Shown: positions 49,411 through 60,112 of the stretch, one piece after another
Layout: each line of letters starts with the position of its first letter
Numbering within the stretch: the first letter of the stretch is position 1
Assembly (NCBI GenBank): GCA_009663185.1
Contig: VJZX01000008.1
Location: 1 to 64,000, forward strand
Length of the DNA: 64,000 nucleotides
DNA from: Isoptericola halalbus
GTDB lineage: Bacteria; Actinomycetota; Actinomycetes; Actinomycetales; Cellulomonadaceae
Direction: 5' to 3'
Position numbers and translations under genes: made by a program
Notes under the pieces: generated by a model
Database searches by the model: none
The model's input: only the letters and a program-made list of their open reading frames with translations
What the model was told of the DNA's origin: nothing

Positions 49411-50235
49411 TCACATGTCGACGGCGCGCATGAGCGAGCCGACCTCGGTACGGCCGAGCACGCGCGTGCGCCCGGCACGGAGGTCACCCAGCCGGATCGG
49501 CCCGATGCGGGTGCGCACGAGCCGCGTCACCGGGCGCTCGACGGCGTCGAACATGCGGCGCACGACGCGGTTGCGGCCCTCGTGGAGGACGACCTCGACC
49601 ATGGTCTGACCCTCGATCGAGTCGACGACCCGGAACTTGTCGAGCTTCGCCGGGCCGTCCTCGAGCTCGACGCCGTCGAGCAGCTGCCTGCCGATGCGCG
49701 GGTAGACGTCGCCGCCCGTGACGGTCACGAGGTAGGTCTTGGGGATCTCGTAGCGCGGGTGCGACAGCCGGTTGGCGAGCTCGCCGTCGTTCGTCAGCAG
49801 GAGCAGACCCTCGCTGTCGGCGTCGAGCCGCCCCACGTGGAACAGCCGCTCGGATCGGTCCTTGACCAGGTCGGCGATCGTAGGCCGCCCCTCCGGGTCG
49901 CTCATCGTCGACACGACGCCGAACGGCTTGTTGAGCGCGAGCGTCACCTTGGACGCGTCGAGCTGCAGGCGCATGCCGTCGACCTCCACGACGGCAGTGC
50001 GCGGGTCGATGCGCACGCCCAGCTCGGTCACGAGCACACCGTCCACCTCGACGTGCCCGCCGGCGATGAGCTCCTCGCACTTGCGGCGCGAGCCCAGCCC
50101 GGCCTGGGCGAGCACCTTCTGCAGGCGCACACCGTCGGCGACGTGGACGTCGCGCTCCGGCTCCCGCTGGCGCGCGGGACGAGGGCGGGCGGGACGGTCG
50201 GGGCGGCGGCTCCCGCCGCGGCGTGGCGTGCTCAT
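49411..50235 (-). CDS. rluB: 23S rRNA pseudouridine synthase, RluB/RsuA family
   Basis: A 274-residue RNA-modifying enzyme. A basic, Arg/Pro-rich extension (~1-33) is followed by an S4 RNA-binding domain (VRLQKVLAQAGLGSRRKCEE) and the RsuA-type catalytic domain. The nucleophilic Asp is in GRLDADSEGLLLLTNDG, and HEGRNRVVRRMFDAV lies near the end. Members of this family modify the 23S rRNA near position 2605. It is located between scpB and cmk; three copies of an 18-bp repeat separate it from scpB. Confidence 0.93.
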   Translation of the reverse strand: MSTPRRGGSRRPDRPARPRPARQREPERDVHVADGVRLQKVLAQAGLGSRRKCEELIAGGHVEVDGVLVTELGVRIDPRTAVVEVDGMRLQLDASKVTLALNKPFGVVSTMSDPEGRPTIADLVKDRSERLFHVGRLDADSEGLLLLTNDGELANRLSHPRYEIPKTYLVTVTGGDVYPRIGRQLLDGVELEDGPAKLDKFRVVDSIEGQTMVEVVLHEGRNRVVRRMFDAVERPVTRLVRTRIGPIRLGDLRAGRTRVLGRTEVGSLMRAVDM

Positions 50236-50275
50236 GGGTCACGATTCTCTCAGGTGGCGTGCGGTGCCCGGGCAC

Positions 50276-50329
50276 CGCCGCCGCTCGGTCGCCCGCCGCC
50301 GCTCGGTCGCCCGCCGCCGCTCGGTCGCC
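50276..50329. repeat. Three perfect tandem copies of an 18-bp repeat
   Basis: The unit CGCCGCCGCTCGGTCGCC occurs at 50276-50293, 50294-50311 and 50312-50329, filling most of the 102-base gap between scpB and rluB. Copy number may vary between strains. Confidence 0.9.
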
Positions 50330-50337
50330 TGTCCCGG

Positions 50338-50988
50338 TCAGTCGTCGATCCCGAGCGCGGCCGCCTCCTCGACGCCGGGCAGGTGCGGCGCGAGCGGCGG
50401 CAGGTCCTCGAGCGACGACCAGCCCATGCGGTCGAGGAACTCGCCCGTAGTGCCGAACAGCACCGCACCGGTCATCGGGTCCTGGCCAGTCTCGGCGATG
50501 AGGCCGCGTGCCAACAGGGTGCGGACCACGCCATCGACGTTGACGCCCCGGACCGCGGACACCTGACCGCGGGTGACGGGCTGACGGTAGGCGATGACCG
50601 CGAGCGTCTCGAGCGCCGCCTGGCTCAGACGCGCCGACTGACCCTCGAGCACGAACCGGGCCACGACGTCGGCGTGCGCGCGCGACGAGTAGAAGCGCCA
50701 GCCCTCGGCACCCTCGCGCAGCTCGAACCCGCGCGGACGGCCGCCGCCGTCGCCGCCCTGGCCGCGGTACTCGGCGGCGAGCGCCCCGAGGGTCTCGCGC
50801 ACCTGCGGCACCGGCAGGTCGACCGCCGCGGCGAGCCGCTCGACCGGTACGGGCGACTCGGCGACCATGAGCACGGCCTCCAGCGCCGCGGCCGCCCCGC
50901 CGGGCAGGCTCGCGACGTCGACCTCCACCTCGCCCGCGCTGCCCGCGGCTTCCGTCATGGCCGTTTCCGTCATCGCCGTCTCCGTCAT
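50338..50988 (-). CDS. scpB: Segregation and condensation protein B
   Basis: A 216-residue kleisin-associated winged-helix protein, partner of ScpA and SMC. Conserved text includes GFELREGAEGWRFYSSRAHA, ARLSQAALETLAVIAYRQPV and a following TRGQVSAVRGVNVDGVVRTL. The N-terminus is a threefold repeat (MTETA MTETA MTEAA) in which each unit begins with ATG. The first ATG overlaps the scpA stop as ATGA and is taken as the start, but any of the three could be used. Confidence 0.93.
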   Translation of the reverse strand: MTETAMTETAMTEAAGSAGEVEVDVASLPGGAAAALEAVLMVAESPVPVERLAAAVDLPVPQVRETLGALAAEYRGQGGDGGGRPRGFELREGAEGWRFYSSRAHADVVARFVLEGQSARLSQAALETLAVIAYRQPVTRGQVSAVRGVNVDGVVRTLLARGLIAETGQDPMTGAVLFGTTGEFLDRMGWSSLEDLPPLAPHLPGVEEAAALGIDD

Positions 50989-51965
50989 GCCGCTCCCTCC
51001 GTCACCTCGGCGCCGTCGAACTCCTCGAAACCTTCGCCGACGACCTCGCCGTCGTCACCGCCGTGCCCGGTCCACCGGACCGTGAGCTCACCGAGCGGCG
51101 TGATCTGCTCGAACGCGACGTCGCCGCTGCGGAACAGCTCGAGCAGGGCGAGGAACCGCGCGACGACCACGATGCGCTCCTCGCCCGCCACCAGCGCCCG
51201 GAACGCCACCGTGTGCTCGCGGCGCAGCCGGTGCGCGACGATCTGCGCCTGCTCGCGGACGCTGACGAGCGGCGCGTGCAGGTGCGAGAGCCCGACGACG
51301 GGCGGCGACCTGGGTGCGAGCGCCGTGGCGGCGAGCTCGGCGAGGCGGGCGCCGTCGAGAGCCCAGACGAGCTCGGGCAGCATCGCGGCGAGCTCGGGCT
51401 CGAGGGGGACCGAGCGGGCGACGCGCCGGCCCTCGGTCGCCATGCGTTCGGCGAGGACCGCCGAGACCTCCTTGTACGCGCGGTACTGCAGGAGGCGGGC
51501 GAAGAGCAGGTCGCGCGCCTCGAGCAGCTCGAGGTCCTCCGCGTCCTCCTCGACGACGCCGGGCAGCAGGCGCGCAGCCTTGAGGTCTAGCAGGGTCGCG
51601 GCCACGACCAGGAACTCGCTCGCGGTACCGAGGTCCCAGGACGGGTGCTCCTCGCCGCGGGCCCGCGCGGAGCGCGCGGCCTCCTCGGCGGCGCGGATGT
51701 GAGCGACGAACTCGTCGGTCACGACGCCGAGTGCGACCTCCGTGACGTCGAGCTCGTGCTTGGCGATGAGCGACAGGAGCAGGTCGAACGGGCCCGAGAA
51801 GTTGTCGAGGTGGACCTGGAACCCCGACGCCGCCGGAGCCTCCTCGGCGCTCGGCGCGCTACGCGGTGTCGCCTGCCGCCGGAGCCTGCGGTTCCGCTCC
51901 GGCCGGACGCCTCGTTCCTCGGCCGCCAACCTGCGCTGCACCTCCGCCTCAGGCGGTGTCGCCAC
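50985..51965 (-). CDS. scpA: Segregation and condensation protein A
   Basis: A 326-residue kleisin that bridges SMC heads. The characteristic N-terminal block (FQVHLDNFSGPFDLLLSLIA, then KHELDVTEVAL) begins at about residue 49 after a charged extension, and the C-terminal winged helix contains VVVARFLALLELFRSGDVAF. The GTG at 51965 overlaps the parA-like gene by 17 bases. An acidic tail (DDGEVVGEGFEEFDGAE) ends the protein. It forms a tight operon with scpB. Confidence 0.94.
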   Translation of the reverse strand: MATPPEAEVQRRLAAEERGVRPERNRRLRRQATPRSAPSAEEAPAASGFQVHLDNFSGPFDLLLSLIAKHELDVTEVALGVVTDEFVAHIRAAEEAARSARARGEEHPSWDLGTASEFLVVAATLLDLKAARLLPGVVEEDAEDLELLEARDLLFARLLQYRAYKEVSAVLAERMATEGRRVARSVPLEPELAAMLPELVWALDGARLAELAATALAPRSPPVVGLSHLHAPLVSVREQAQIVAHRLRREHTVAFRALVAGEERIVVVARFLALLELFRSGDVAFEQITPLGELTVRWTGHGGDDGEVVGEGFEEFDGAEVTEGAA

Positions 51966-52827
51966 GGGCCACGAGCTCCCGCGCGAGCTGCCGGTAGGCC
52001 TCGGCGCCCGGGTGGGCCGGCGCGTACGCGGTGATGGGCTCGGCGGCCACGGACGCGTCGGGGAACTTCACCGTGCGACCGATGATGGTGTGCAGCAGCG
52101 TGTCGCCGAACGCCTCGTGCACGCGCGCCACGACCTCGCGCGAGTGCAGGGTGCGCGAGTCGTACATGGTCGGCAGGATGCCGTCGATCTCGAGCGCGGG
52201 GTTGAGCCGGTCGCGCACCTTCTCGATGGTCTCGATGAGCAGCGCGACGCCGCGCAGCGCGAAGAACTCGCACTCGAGCGGGATGAGGACACCGTGCGCG
52301 GCTGTGAGCGCGTTGACGGTGAGCAGGCCGAGCGACGGCTGGCAGTCGACGAGCACGACGTCGTAGTCGTCGAGCGCGGGCCGCAGCGCGCGGGCGAGCA
52401 CCGACTCGCGCGCGACCTCGCCGACGAGCTGGACCTCGGCCGCCGAGAGGTCGATGTTGGCGGGCACGACGTCGAGCCCCTCGATCGCCGTGGGCTGCAC
52501 GACGTCGCCCAGCTGGACGCCGCGCTCCATCACGAGGTTGTACACGCTCAGGTCGAGCTCGTGCGGGTTGACCCCGACGCCGACGGACGCGGCACCCTGC
52601 GGGTCGAAGTCGACGAGCAGCACCTTGCGCCCGTACTCCGCCAGCGACGCACCGAGATTGATCGTGGTCGTCGTCTTGCCGACGCCGCCCTTCTGGTTGC
52701 ACATCGCGACGATGCGGGCGGGACCGTGCGACGGCAGCGGCGCGGGGACGGGGAAGTCGGGCAGGGTGCGCCCGACGACGTCGGTGCGCTCGCGCTCGCC
52801 GTCGGCGATGAGGGTCGTCTGCGTCAT
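51949..52827 (-). CDS. ParA-family partition ATPase
   Basis: A protein of about 292 residues with a deviant Walker A motif, NQKGGVGKTTTTINLGASLA, plus DFDPQGAASVGVG (Walker A' region) and VVLVDCQPSLGLLTVNAL (Walker B). It is the ParA-like protein found between xerD and scpA in Actinobacteria, distinct from the parAB pair near the origin. No parB is adjacent. The ATG at 52827 has GGGAG seven bases upstream; a GTG at 52863 is the longer alternative. A role with SMC-ScpAB in chromosome organisation is plausible. Confidence 0.92.
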   Translation of the reverse strand: MTQTTLIADGERERTDVVGRTLPDFPVPAPLPSHGPARIVAMCNQKGGVGKTTTTINLGASLAEYGRKVLLVDFDPQGAASVGVGVNPHELDLSVYNLVMERGVQLGDVVQPTAIEGLDVVPANIDLSAAEVQLVGEVARESVLARALRPALDDYDVVLVDCQPSLGLLTVNALTAAHGVLIPLECEFFALRGVALLIETIEKVRDRLNPALEIDGILPTMYDSRTLHSREVVARVHEAFGDTLLHTIIGRTVKFPDASVAAEPITAYAPAHPGAEAYRQLARELVARGDTA

Positions 52828-52947
52828 GATGTCGCTCCCGAGTGCCTCGCTCACGTCCGTCACGCTACCTCAGCACTTCGGCGGCTCCCGGCGCGCCCTT
52901 CGGCGTGCCGCCCATCGGCCGCACGGCGCCTCGGCGGCTGAACGAGC

Positions 52948-53934
52948 TCAGCCGAGTGCCCGCGGGTGCGTCGCCGCGTACACCTCGCGCAGCGCCTCGG
53001 GCGTGACCATCGTGTAGATCTGCGTCGTCGTCACGGACGCGTGGCCGAGCAGCTCCTGGACCACGCGCACGTCGGCGCCGCCGGCCAGCAGGTGCGTGGC
53101 GAACGAGTGCCGCAGGGTGTGCGGCGAGACCGGCTCGGCGATGCCCGCGCGCTCGGCCGCCTGACGCAGCACGGCCCACGCGCTCTGCCGGGACAGGCGT
53201 GCGCCGCGCGTGTTGAGGAACAGCGCGGGTGTGCCCCGACCCCCGGCGGCGAGCGAAGGCCGACCGCGCACGAGGTAGGCGTCGAGCGCGGCGCGCGCGT
53301 ACGAGCCGACCGGCACGACGCGCTCCTTGCTCCCCTTGCCCAGCAGCCGCACGACTGCGTGCGCGGACGTCTCGTCGGTGTCGTCGTCGCGCCCGAGCCA
53401 GCCCACGGCGTCCACGTCGAGACCCACGACCTCGCTGATGCGCCCGCCCGTGGAGTAGAGCAGCTCGAGCAGCGCCCGGTCCCGTCGGGGCAGCGACCCC
53501 TCCCCCGTGCCTGCGGCGTCGAGCAGCCGTGCGACGTCGTCCACGCTCAGGGCGTGCGGCAGGCGGCGCAGCTGCTGAGGTGCGTGGACGTCGGCGGACG
53601 GGTCGGCGTCGGTGAGACCCTCGGCCTGGGCGAACCGGTGCCAGCCACGCACGGCGGCCAGCGCGCGGGCGGTCGACGACGGCGAGAGCGGCGTGCCGCC
53701 GTCGGAGCCCTGCCGCAGCACCGACACGTACGCCGCCACGTCGGCCTCGGCGACACCGTCAACACCGGTGCGGCCCAGGGCCGCCAGGTGCCGGGCGTAG
53801 CGGGTCAGGTCGCGCCGGTAGGCCGCGACGGTGTTTCCCGACAGACCGCGCTCGACGCCGAGGTGCGCGAGGTAGTCGCGCATCGGGGCCTGCAGACCTG
53901 GCGCGGTCTCGGGGTCGGGGGCGGTGCCGGACAC
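52948..53934 (-). CDS. xerD: Tyrosine recombinase XerD
   Basis: A 328-residue site-specific recombinase that resolves chromosome dimers at dif with XerC. It has an N-terminal SAM-like domain ([20 protein letters not shown], then [13 protein letters not shown]). The catalytic domain shows [13 protein letters not shown] (Arg), [11 protein letters not shown] (Lys), [12 protein letters not shown] (His, Arg), [13 protein letters not shown] (His, Tyr). All residues are present. It lies upstream of the parA-like gene in the usual actinobacterial order, so it is a housekeeping recombinase, not a phage integrase. Confidence 0.94.
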   Translation of the reverse strand: MSGTAPDPETAPGLQAPMRDYLAHLGVERGLSGNTVAAYRRDLTRYARHLAALGRTGVDGVAEADVAAYVSVLRQGSDGGTPLSPSSTARALAAVRGWHRFAQAEGLTDADPSADVHAPQQLRRLPHALSVDDVARLLDAAGTGEGSLPRRDRALLELLYSTGGRISEVVGLDVDAVGWLGRDDDTDETSAHAVVRLLGKGSKERVVPVGSYARAALDAYLVRGRPSLAAGGRGTPALFLNTRGARLSRQSAWAVLRQAAERAGIAEPVSPHTLRHSFATHLLAGGADVRVVQELLGHASVTTTQIYTMVTPEALREVYAATHPRALG

Positions 53935-53958
53935 GGGCCCATCATGCCCGGCGTCGGC

Positions 53959-54954
53959 TCAGAACGGGAGGAACACGTCGACGGCGACGGCGACGAAGAG
54001 CAAGGTCAGGTACACGATCGAGGCGTGGAACACCTTCATGGCGCCGAGCTTGCCGGGAGCCTTGCCCTGGGCTCGGCGCATCATCGAGACGGCCGACCAG
54101 AGGAACCAGCCGCCGAGGCCCGCCGCAGCGAGGGCGTAGACCCACGACATGTCCGCGAGCGGCACGAGCGCGAGCGAGCACGCGATCATCGCGACCGTGT
54201 GGGCGACCATCTCGGTCGCCACGCGCCGGTCGGACGCCACGACCGGCAGCATCGGCACGCCGGCGGTCGCGTAGTCGCGCTTGAACTTCACCGACAGGGG
54301 CCAGTAGTGCGGCGGCGTCCAGAAGAAGATCACGCCGAACAGTGCGAGCGCCGCCCAGCTGAGCGACTCGGTGACCGCGGCCCAGCCGATGAACACGGGC
54401 ATGCAGCCGGCGATGCCTCCCCACACGATGTTCTGCGGCGTGCGCCGCTTGAGGATCATGGTGTAGCCGACGACGTAGATGACGATCGCGGCGAACGCCA
54501 GCCAGGCGGTGGCGACGTTGACCAGGAACGCGAACCACACGAGCGAGATGACGCCGAGCACCGTGGCGAACACGAGCGCGGAGCGCGGGGTGACCTCGCC
54601 CGTGACCAGCGGCCGTCGCTTGGTGCGGTTCATGACCGCGTCGATGTCCCGGTCGAGGTAGCAGTTGAACGCGTTGGCCGATCCCGCCGCCGCGCTGCCA
54701 CCGACGAGCGTCGCCAGGACGAGCCACAGGTCCGGCAAGCCGTCGGCCGCCAGCACCATCGTCGGCACCGTCGTCCACAGGAGCAGCTCGATGACGCGCG
54801 GCTTGGTCAGAGCCACGTACGCGCCGGCACGGTCGGCCCAGTGCCGCCAGCCGACGGGCGCCGTGTCGCGCGCCCGCGCCCGCGACGCGCGCCGGGTCGC
54901 CGCTGGAGCCGGGGGCGTCGCCGGGCCGGTCGTCGTCTGGCTCGTCGTGGTCAC
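53959..54954 (-). CDS. ctaB: Protoheme IX farnesyltransferase (heme O synthase)
   Basis: A 331-residue UbiA-superfamily membrane enzyme that farnesylates heme b for cytochrome aa3 oxidase. The first Asp-rich motif is in [20 protein letters not shown], and the second region is [19 protein letters not shown]. Nine helices are expected. The GTG start at 54954 begins a Thr/Ala/Pro-rich cytosolic leader. It is divergent from tkt, as in many Actinobacteria. Confidence 0.95.
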   Translation of the reverse strand: MTTTSQTTTGPATPPAPAATRRASRARARDTAPVGWRHWADRAGAYVALTKPRVIELLLWTTVPTMVLAADGLPDLWLVLATLVGGSAAAGSANAFNCYLDRDIDAVMNRTKRRPLVTGEVTPRSALVFATVLGVISLVWFAFLVNVATAWLAFAAIVIYVVGYTMILKRRTPQNIVWGGIAGCMPVFIGWAAVTESLSWAALALFGVIFFWTPPHYWPLSVKFKRDYATAGVPMLPVVASDRRVATEMVAHTVAMIACSLALVPLADMSWVYALAAAGLGGWFLWSAVSMMRRAQGKAPGKLGAMKVFHASIVYLTLLFVAVAVDVFLPF

Positions 54955-55196
54955 GCGCGTAGGAGTTCCGTTCTGGGCTCGGCGAAGGCTCGGGGGTCCG
55001 GTTCATCGTACGCCGCCTCATCTGCGTGCTGGCACGCCCGCGCAGGTGGGCACGGTGTGAGAAATGCCGCCTCGTACGACCTGCTGCGACGCATCCTGGA
55101 CGGCCCCGCATCGCCGACCGCGTGGGACTAGGGTGGATCCGGCAGTTCCGCACGCACCCCGCCGCCCCGCGCCGCGGGCAGGAAAGAGGCAATCTG

Positions 55197-57323
55197 GTGA
55201 ACGCGTTCGACCCCGTTACTTCGCCGCTGGAGTGGACCGAGCTCGACGACCGCGCGGTGAAGACCATCAAGGCGCTCGCAGCCGACGCCGTCGAGAAGGT
55301 CGGCAACGGCCACCCCGGCACGGCGATCTCGCTCGCCCCGGCCGCGTACCTGCTCTTCCAGAAGGCCATGCGCCACGACCCGTCCGACCCCGAGTGGGTC
55401 GGTCGCGACCGCTTCGTGCTCTCCGCCGGCCACTCGTCGCTGACGATCTACCTGCAGCTGTTCCTCGCCGGCTACGGCCTCGAGATGGAAGACATCGCCG
55501 CGCTGCGCACCTGGGGCTCGAAGACCCCGGGCCACCCCGAGTACGGCCACACCCCGGGCGTCGAGATCACGACAGGCCCGCTGGGCCAGGGCCTCGCCTC
55601 GGCCGTCGGCATGGCGTTCGCCGCCCGCCGCGAGCGGGGCCTGCTCGACCCGAACGCCGCGCCCGGCACGTCGCCGTTCGACCACCACGTCTACGTCATC
55701 GCCTCCGACGGCGACCTCGAGGAGGGCGTGACCTCCGAGGCCTCGTCGCTCGCCGGGCACCAGCAGCTCGGCAACCTCGTCGTCATCTGGGACGACAACA
55801 AGATCTCGATCGAGGACGACACCGACATCGCCTTCACCGAGGACGTGCTCAAGCGGTACGAGGCGTACGGCTGGCACACCCAGCGGGTCGACTGGACCCA
55901 GGGCGGGACCGGCTACGCCGAGGACGTCGACGCGCTCGGGGCGGCGCTTGCCGCCGCGAAGGCGGAGACCGGCCGCCCGTCGCTCATCGGCCTGCGCACG
56001 ATCATCGGCTGGCCCTCGCCGACCAAGCAGAACACCGGCGGGATCCACGGCTCGGCCATGGGCACCGACGAGGTCGCTGGCCTCAAGACCGAGCTCGGGC
56101 TCGACCCGGGCGCGTCGTTCGCGATCGACGACGACGTGCTCTCCTACACCCGCTCCGTCGCCGAGCGCCAGACCGAGCAGCGCCAGGCGTGGCAGGCGGC
56201 GTTCGAGGCGTGGCAGACCGCGAACCCGTCCGGGGCCGCGCTCCTCGAGCGCCTGCGCGCGCACGAGCTGCCCGAGGACTGGGCCGACGCGCTGCCCGAG
56301 TTCGAGGCCTCGGTCAAGGGCGTCGCGACGCGCGCGGCGTCGGGCAAGGTCCTGACCGCCCTCAAGGACGTGCTGCCCGAGCTGTGGGGCGGCTCGGCCG
56401 ACCTCGCGGGCTCGAACAACACGACCATGGACGGCGAGCCGTCGTTCGTTCCGGTCGAGCACGCGACCAAGAAGTTCCCCGGCCATGAGTACGGCCGCAC
56501 TCTGCACTTCGGCGTCCGTGAGCACGGCATGGGCGCGATCCTCAACGGCATCGTGCTGCACGGCCTGACCCGCCCGTACGGCGGCACGTTCCTGCAGTTC
56601 TCCGACTACATGCGCGCGGCCGTCCGTCTCGCGGCGCTCATGCAGATCCCGACGACGTTCGTGTGGACGCACGACTCGATCGGCCTCGGCGAGGACGGGC
56701 CGACGCACCAGCCCGTGGAGCACCTGGCGGCGCTGCGCGCGATCCCCGGGCTCGACGTCGTGCGCCCGGCCGACGCCAACGAGACGGCGTGGGCCTGGCG
56801 CGGCGTCCTCGAGAACAGGAAGAACCCCGCCGGCCTGATCCTCACGCGGCAGAACGTGCCCACGTACCCGCGCGGCACCGAGGGCTACGCGGGCGCCGAG
56901 GGCACGCTCAAGGGTGCGTACGTCCTGCTCGACGGCGTCAACGACGCCACGGGCACGCCCGACGTCATCCTCGTCGGCACGGGCTCCGAGGTGCAGCTCG
57001 CGGTCGAGGCGCGCGAGCTGCTCGCAGCAGACGGCGTCGCCGCGCGCGTCGTGTCCATGCCGAGCCGCGAGTGGTTCGACCGCCAGGACGCCGAGTACCG
57101 CGAGTCGGTGCTCCCGTCCGCGGTCAAGGCACGCGTCTCTGTCGAGGCGGGCGTCGCCCAGGGCTGGCACGACGTGGTCGGCGACGCCGGACGCACCGTG
57201 TCGCTCGAGCACTACGGCGCGTCGGCGGACTTCAAGACGCTGTACCGCGAGTTCGGCATCACGGCTCAGGCCGTCGCCGACGCCGCGCGTGCGTCGCTGG
57301 CCATCGTCCGCGGCGCCGCCTGA
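55197..57323 (+). CDS. tkt: Transketolase
   Basis: A 708-residue thiamine-diphosphate enzyme of the non-oxidative pentose-phosphate pathway. Landmarks are [20 protein letters not shown], the ThDP motif [55 protein letters not shown] and [20 protein letters not shown]. The GTG at 55197 follows GAAAGAGG and gives the usual N-terminus. The gene heads the tkt-tal-zwf-opcA-pgl operon. A TAGGGT -10-like box lies at about 55131. Confidence 0.96.
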   Translation: MNAFDPVTSPLEWTELDDRAVKTIKALAADAVEKVGNGHPGTAISLAPAAYLLFQKAMRHDPSDPEWVGRDRFVLSAGHSSLTIYLQLFLAGYGLEMEDIAALRTWGSKTPGHPEYGHTPGVEITTGPLGQGLASAVGMAFAARRERGLLDPNAAPGTSPFDHHVYVIASDGDLEEGVTSEASSLAGHQQLGNLVVIWDDNKISIEDDTDIAFTEDVLKRYEAYGWHTQRVDWTQGGTGYAEDVDALGAALAAAKAETGRPSLIGLRTIIGWPSPTKQNTGGIHGSAMGTDEVAGLKTELGLDPGASFAIDDDVLSYTRSVAERQTEQRQAWQAAFEAWQTANPSGAALLERLRAHELPEDWADALPEFEASVKGVATRAASGKVLTALKDVLPELWGGSADLAGSNNTTMDGEPSFVPVEHATKKFPGHEYGRTLHFGVREHGMGAILNGIVLHGLTRPYGGTFLQFSDYMRAAVRLAALMQIPTTFVWTHDSIGLGEDGPTHQPVEHLAALRAIPGLDVVRPADANETAWAWRGVLENRKNPAGLILTRQNVPTYPRGTEGYAGAEGTLKGAYVLLDGVNDATGTPDVILVGTGSEVQLAVEARELLAADGVAARVVSMPSREWFDRQDAEYRESVLPSAVKARVSVEAGVAQGWHDVVGDAGRTVSLEHYGASADFKTLYREFGITAQAVADAARASLAIVRGAA

Positions 57324-57326
57324 CCT

Positions 57327-57360
57327 CGACGGCGGCCGGCGCTCGCGCCGGCCGCCGTCG
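57327..57360 (+). terminator. Perfect 16-bp hairpin between tkt and tal
   Basis: The arm at 57327-57342 pairs exactly with 57345-57360 with only two unpaired bases and no T-run after it. It begins one base after the tkt stop. As the operon continues, it may lower read-through or stabilise the tkt mRNA end. Confidence 0.55.
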
Positions 57361-57391
57361 GCGTGACCATGTAGCAAGGGAGGTAGGACTC

Positions 57392-58513
57392 ATGCCCGAG
57401 ACCACGACCGACCAGAACCGCCCCACCCGCCGCCTGAGCGAGGCCGGCGTCTCCATCTGGCTCGACGACCTGACGCGCGAGCTGCTCGCCGGCGGCCTCG
57501 TCGACCTCGTCGTGAACCGCGACGTCGTGGGCGTGACGACGAACCCGACGATCTTCGCGGCGGCCATGGCCAAGGGGACCGCCTACGACGCCGACCTCGC
57601 CGCGCTCGCGGGCACGGACGTCGAGGCCGCCGTCGAGAACCTCACGACCGACGACGTCCGCGCCGCCGCCGACCTGCTGCGCGCCGTGTACGAGCGCACG
57701 GGCACGGTCGACGGCCGCGTCTCGATCGAGGTGGACCCGCGCCTGGCGCGCGACACCGACGCGACGATCGCGACGGCGAGGCGCCTGTGGGCCACGGTCG
57801 ACCGGCCCAACATCTTCATCAAGATCCCCGCCACGGTCGAGGGCCTGCCCGCGATCACCGCGGCCCTCGCCGAGGGCATCAGCGTCAACGTCACGCTCAT
57901 CTTCTCGATCGAGCGTTACCGCGCGGTCATGGACGCGTTCCTCGCGGGACTCGAGCAGGCGCGCGCGAACGGGCACGACCTGGGCCCGATCGGCTCGGTC
58001 GCGTCGTTCTTCGTCTCCCGTGTGGACACCGCGGTCGACACGGCGCTGGAGGGCGTCGGCACCACCGACGCGCTCGAGCTGCGCGGCAAGGCCGCGATCG
58101 CCAACGCGCGCCTCGCCTACGCGGCCTACCAGGACGTCTTCTCGTCCGACCGGTGGCAGGCCCTCGACGCCGCCGGGGCGCAGCCGCAGCGGCCGCTGTG
58201 GGCGTCCACGGGCGTCAAGAACCCCGAGTACCGCGACACCATGTACGTCGACGAGCTCGTCGTGGCCGGCGTCGTGAACACGATGCCGCACAAGACCCTG
58301 GACGCGTTCGCTGATCACGGCATCGTCCTGGGCGACACCGTCACCGGGACCGCCGACGACGCGGCCGCCACGATCGCCGCCATCGAGGCGCAGGGCGTCT
58401 CGATGGACGAGGTCACCCGCACGCTCGAGGACGAGGGCGTGCGCAAGTTCGAGGCGAGCTGGGACGAGCTGCTCGCCACGACCAAGGCCGGCCTCGACGC
58501 GGCCGGCGCCTGA
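57392..58513 (+). CDS. tal: Transaldolase
   Basis: A 373-residue class I aldolase-type enzyme of the long actinobacterial transaldolase family. The Schiff-base lysine is in [16 protein letters not shown]. Other landmarks are [47 protein letters not shown] and [20 protein letters not shown]. The ATG at 57392 has AAGGGAGG upstream. It is 68 bases after tkt and 57 before zwf. Confidence 0.95.
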   Translation: MPETTTDQNRPTRRLSEAGVSIWLDDLTRELLAGGLVDLVVNRDVVGVTTNPTIFAAAMAKGTAYDADLAALAGTDVEAAVENLTTDDVRAAADLLRAVYERTGTVDGRVSIEVDPRLARDTDATIATARRLWATVDRPNIFIKIPATVEGLPAITAALAEGISVNVTLIFSIERYRAVMDAFLAGLEQARANGHDLGPIGSVASFFVSRVDTAVDTALEGVGTTDALELRGKAAIANARLAYAAYQDVFSSDRWQALDAAGAQPQRPLWASTGVKNPEYRDTMYVDELVVAGVVNTMPHKTLDAFADHGIVLGDTVTGTADDAAATIAAIEAQGVSMDEVTRTLEDEGVRKFEASWDELLATTKAGLDAAGA

Positions 58514-58570
58514 ACGTGTCGCCGCACCCACACCGACCACCCGCCAGCGATCACAAGAGAACGGGGCACC

Positions 58571-60112
58571 GTGAGACCGGCAAGGATCACCGCTGAGCAC
58601 AACCCCCTGCGCGACCCGCTCGACCTGCGCCTGCCCCGCATCGCCGGGCCGTGCGGGCTGGTGATCTTCGGGGTCACCGGCGACCTGTCGCGCAAGAAGC
58701 TCATGCCGGCCGTGTACGACCTGGCGAACCGGGGGCTCCTGCCCCCCGGCTTCGCCCTGACCGGCTTCGCACGCCGCGACTGGGAGGACCAGGACTTCGC
58801 GCAGATCGTGCACGACGCCGTCAAGGAGAACGCGCGCACCCCCTTCCGCGAGGCGACCTGGCGTCAGCTCGCGGAGGGCATCCGGTTCGTGCAGGGCTCG
58901 TTCGACGACGACGCGGCGTTCGAGCGCCTGCGCCAGACCGTCGAGAAGCTCGACGCCGAGCGCGGCACCGGCGGCAACCACGCGTTCTACCTGTCGGTGC
59001 CGCCGAGCGCGTTCCCGGTCGTGTGCACCCAGCTGTCCGAGTCCGGGCTGTCGAGGTCCACCGAGGAGGCGTGGCGCCGCGTCGTCATCGAGAAGCCGTT
59101 CGGCCACGACCTGGAGTCGGCGCGCGAGCTCGACGCCGTCGTCTCGCGCGTGTTCCCGCCCGACTCGGTGTTCCGGATCGACCACTACCTGGGCAAGGAA
59201 ACCGTCCAGAACATGCTGGCGCTGCGGTTCGCCAACCAGATGTTCGAGCCGCTGTGGAACAACAACTACGTCGACCACGTGCAGATCACGATGGCCGAGG
59301 ACATCGGCATCGGCGGCCGCGCCGGCTACTACGACGGCATCGGCGCGGCGCGCGACGTCATCCAGAACCACCTGCTGCAGCTGCTGGCCCTGGTGGCCAT
59401 GGAGGAGCCGGTCAACTTCGAGCCCGCCGCGCTGCGTGCCGAGAAGATCAAGCTCCTCTCATCGGTCCGGCTGCCCCGCGACCTGGGTCGGCACACCGCC
59501 CGCGGCCAGTACGCCCCCGCGTGGCAGGGCGGCGAGGAGGTGCGCGGCTTCTACGAGGAGGAGGGCATCCAGCCCGACTCGAAGACCGAGACCTATGCCG
59601 CGATCCGCGTCGACGTCGACAACCGGCGTTGGGCCGGCGTGCCGTTCTACCTGCGCACCGGCAAGCGGCTCGGACGGCGCGTCACCGAGGTGGCCGTCGT
59701 GTTCAAGAAGGCGCCGCACCTGCCGTTCGAGTCGTCGCTGACGTCCGACCTGGGCAACAACGCCCTCGTGATCCGCGTCCAGCCCGACGAGGGCGTCACG
59801 CTCCGGTTCGGCGCCAAGGTGCCCGGCACGGCGATGGAGGTCCGGGACGTCACGATGGACTTCGGCTACGGCCACTCGTTCACCGAGTCCTCCCCGGAGG
59901 CCTACGAGCGCCTCATCCTCGACGTCCTGCTCGGCGACCCGCCGCTGTTCCCGACGCACGAGGAGGTCGAGCTGAGCTGGAAGATCCTCGACCCGATCAC
60001 CGCGTACTGGGCGAGCAAGGGCTCACCCGAGCCGTATCCCTCGGGCACCTGGGGCCCGTCGTCGGCCGACGAGATGATGGCGCGTGACGGACGCGTCTGG
60101 AGGCGACCGTGA
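58571..60112 (+). CDS. zwf: Glucose-6-phosphate 1-dehydrogenase
   Basis: A 513-residue enzyme of the oxidative pentose-phosphate pathway. The nucleotide motif is in VIFGVTGDLSRKKLMPAVYD, and the substrate/catalytic motif RIDHYLGKETVQNMLALRFAN is complete, with YYDGIGAARDVIQNHLLQLL after it. The GTG at 58571 opens a leader of about 26 residues. Its stop overlaps opcA as GTGA, in line with the known need of actinobacterial Zwf for OpcA. Confidence 0.96.
   Translation: MRPARITAEHNPLRDPLDLRLPRIAGPCGLVIFGVTGDLSRKKLMPAVYDLANRGLLPPGFALTGFARRDWEDQDFAQIVHDAVKENARTPFREATWRQLAEGIRFVQGSFDDDAAFERLRQTVEKLDAERGTGGNHAFYLSVPPSAFPVVCTQLSESGLSRSTEEAWRRVVIEKPFGHDLESARELDAVVSRVFPPDSVFRIDHYLGKETVQNMLALRFANQMFEPLWNNNYVDHVQITMAEDIGIGGRAGYYDGIGAARDVIQNHLLQLLALVAMEEPVNFEPAALRAEKIKLLSSVRLPRDLGRHTARGQYAPAWQGGEEVRGFYEEEGIQPDSKTETYAAIRVDVDNRRWAGVPFYLRTGKRLGRRVTEVAVVFKKAPHLPFESSLTSDLGNNALVIRVQPDEGVTLRFGAKVPGTAMEVRDVTMDFGYGHSFTESSPEAYERLILDVLLGDPPLFPTHEEVELSWKILDPITAYWASKGSPEPYPSGTWGPSSADEMMARDGRVWRRP

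Noticed and set aside
51949-52827. ParA-like gene as a plasmid or phage partition system
   Set aside because: There is no parB or centromere-like repeat nearby, and the position before scpA is the standard chromosomal one.
52948-53934. Tyrosine recombinase as a mobile-element integrase
   Set aside because: Its neighbours are the parA-like gene, scpA and scpB in the conserved actinobacterial order, which identifies it as chromosomal XerD.
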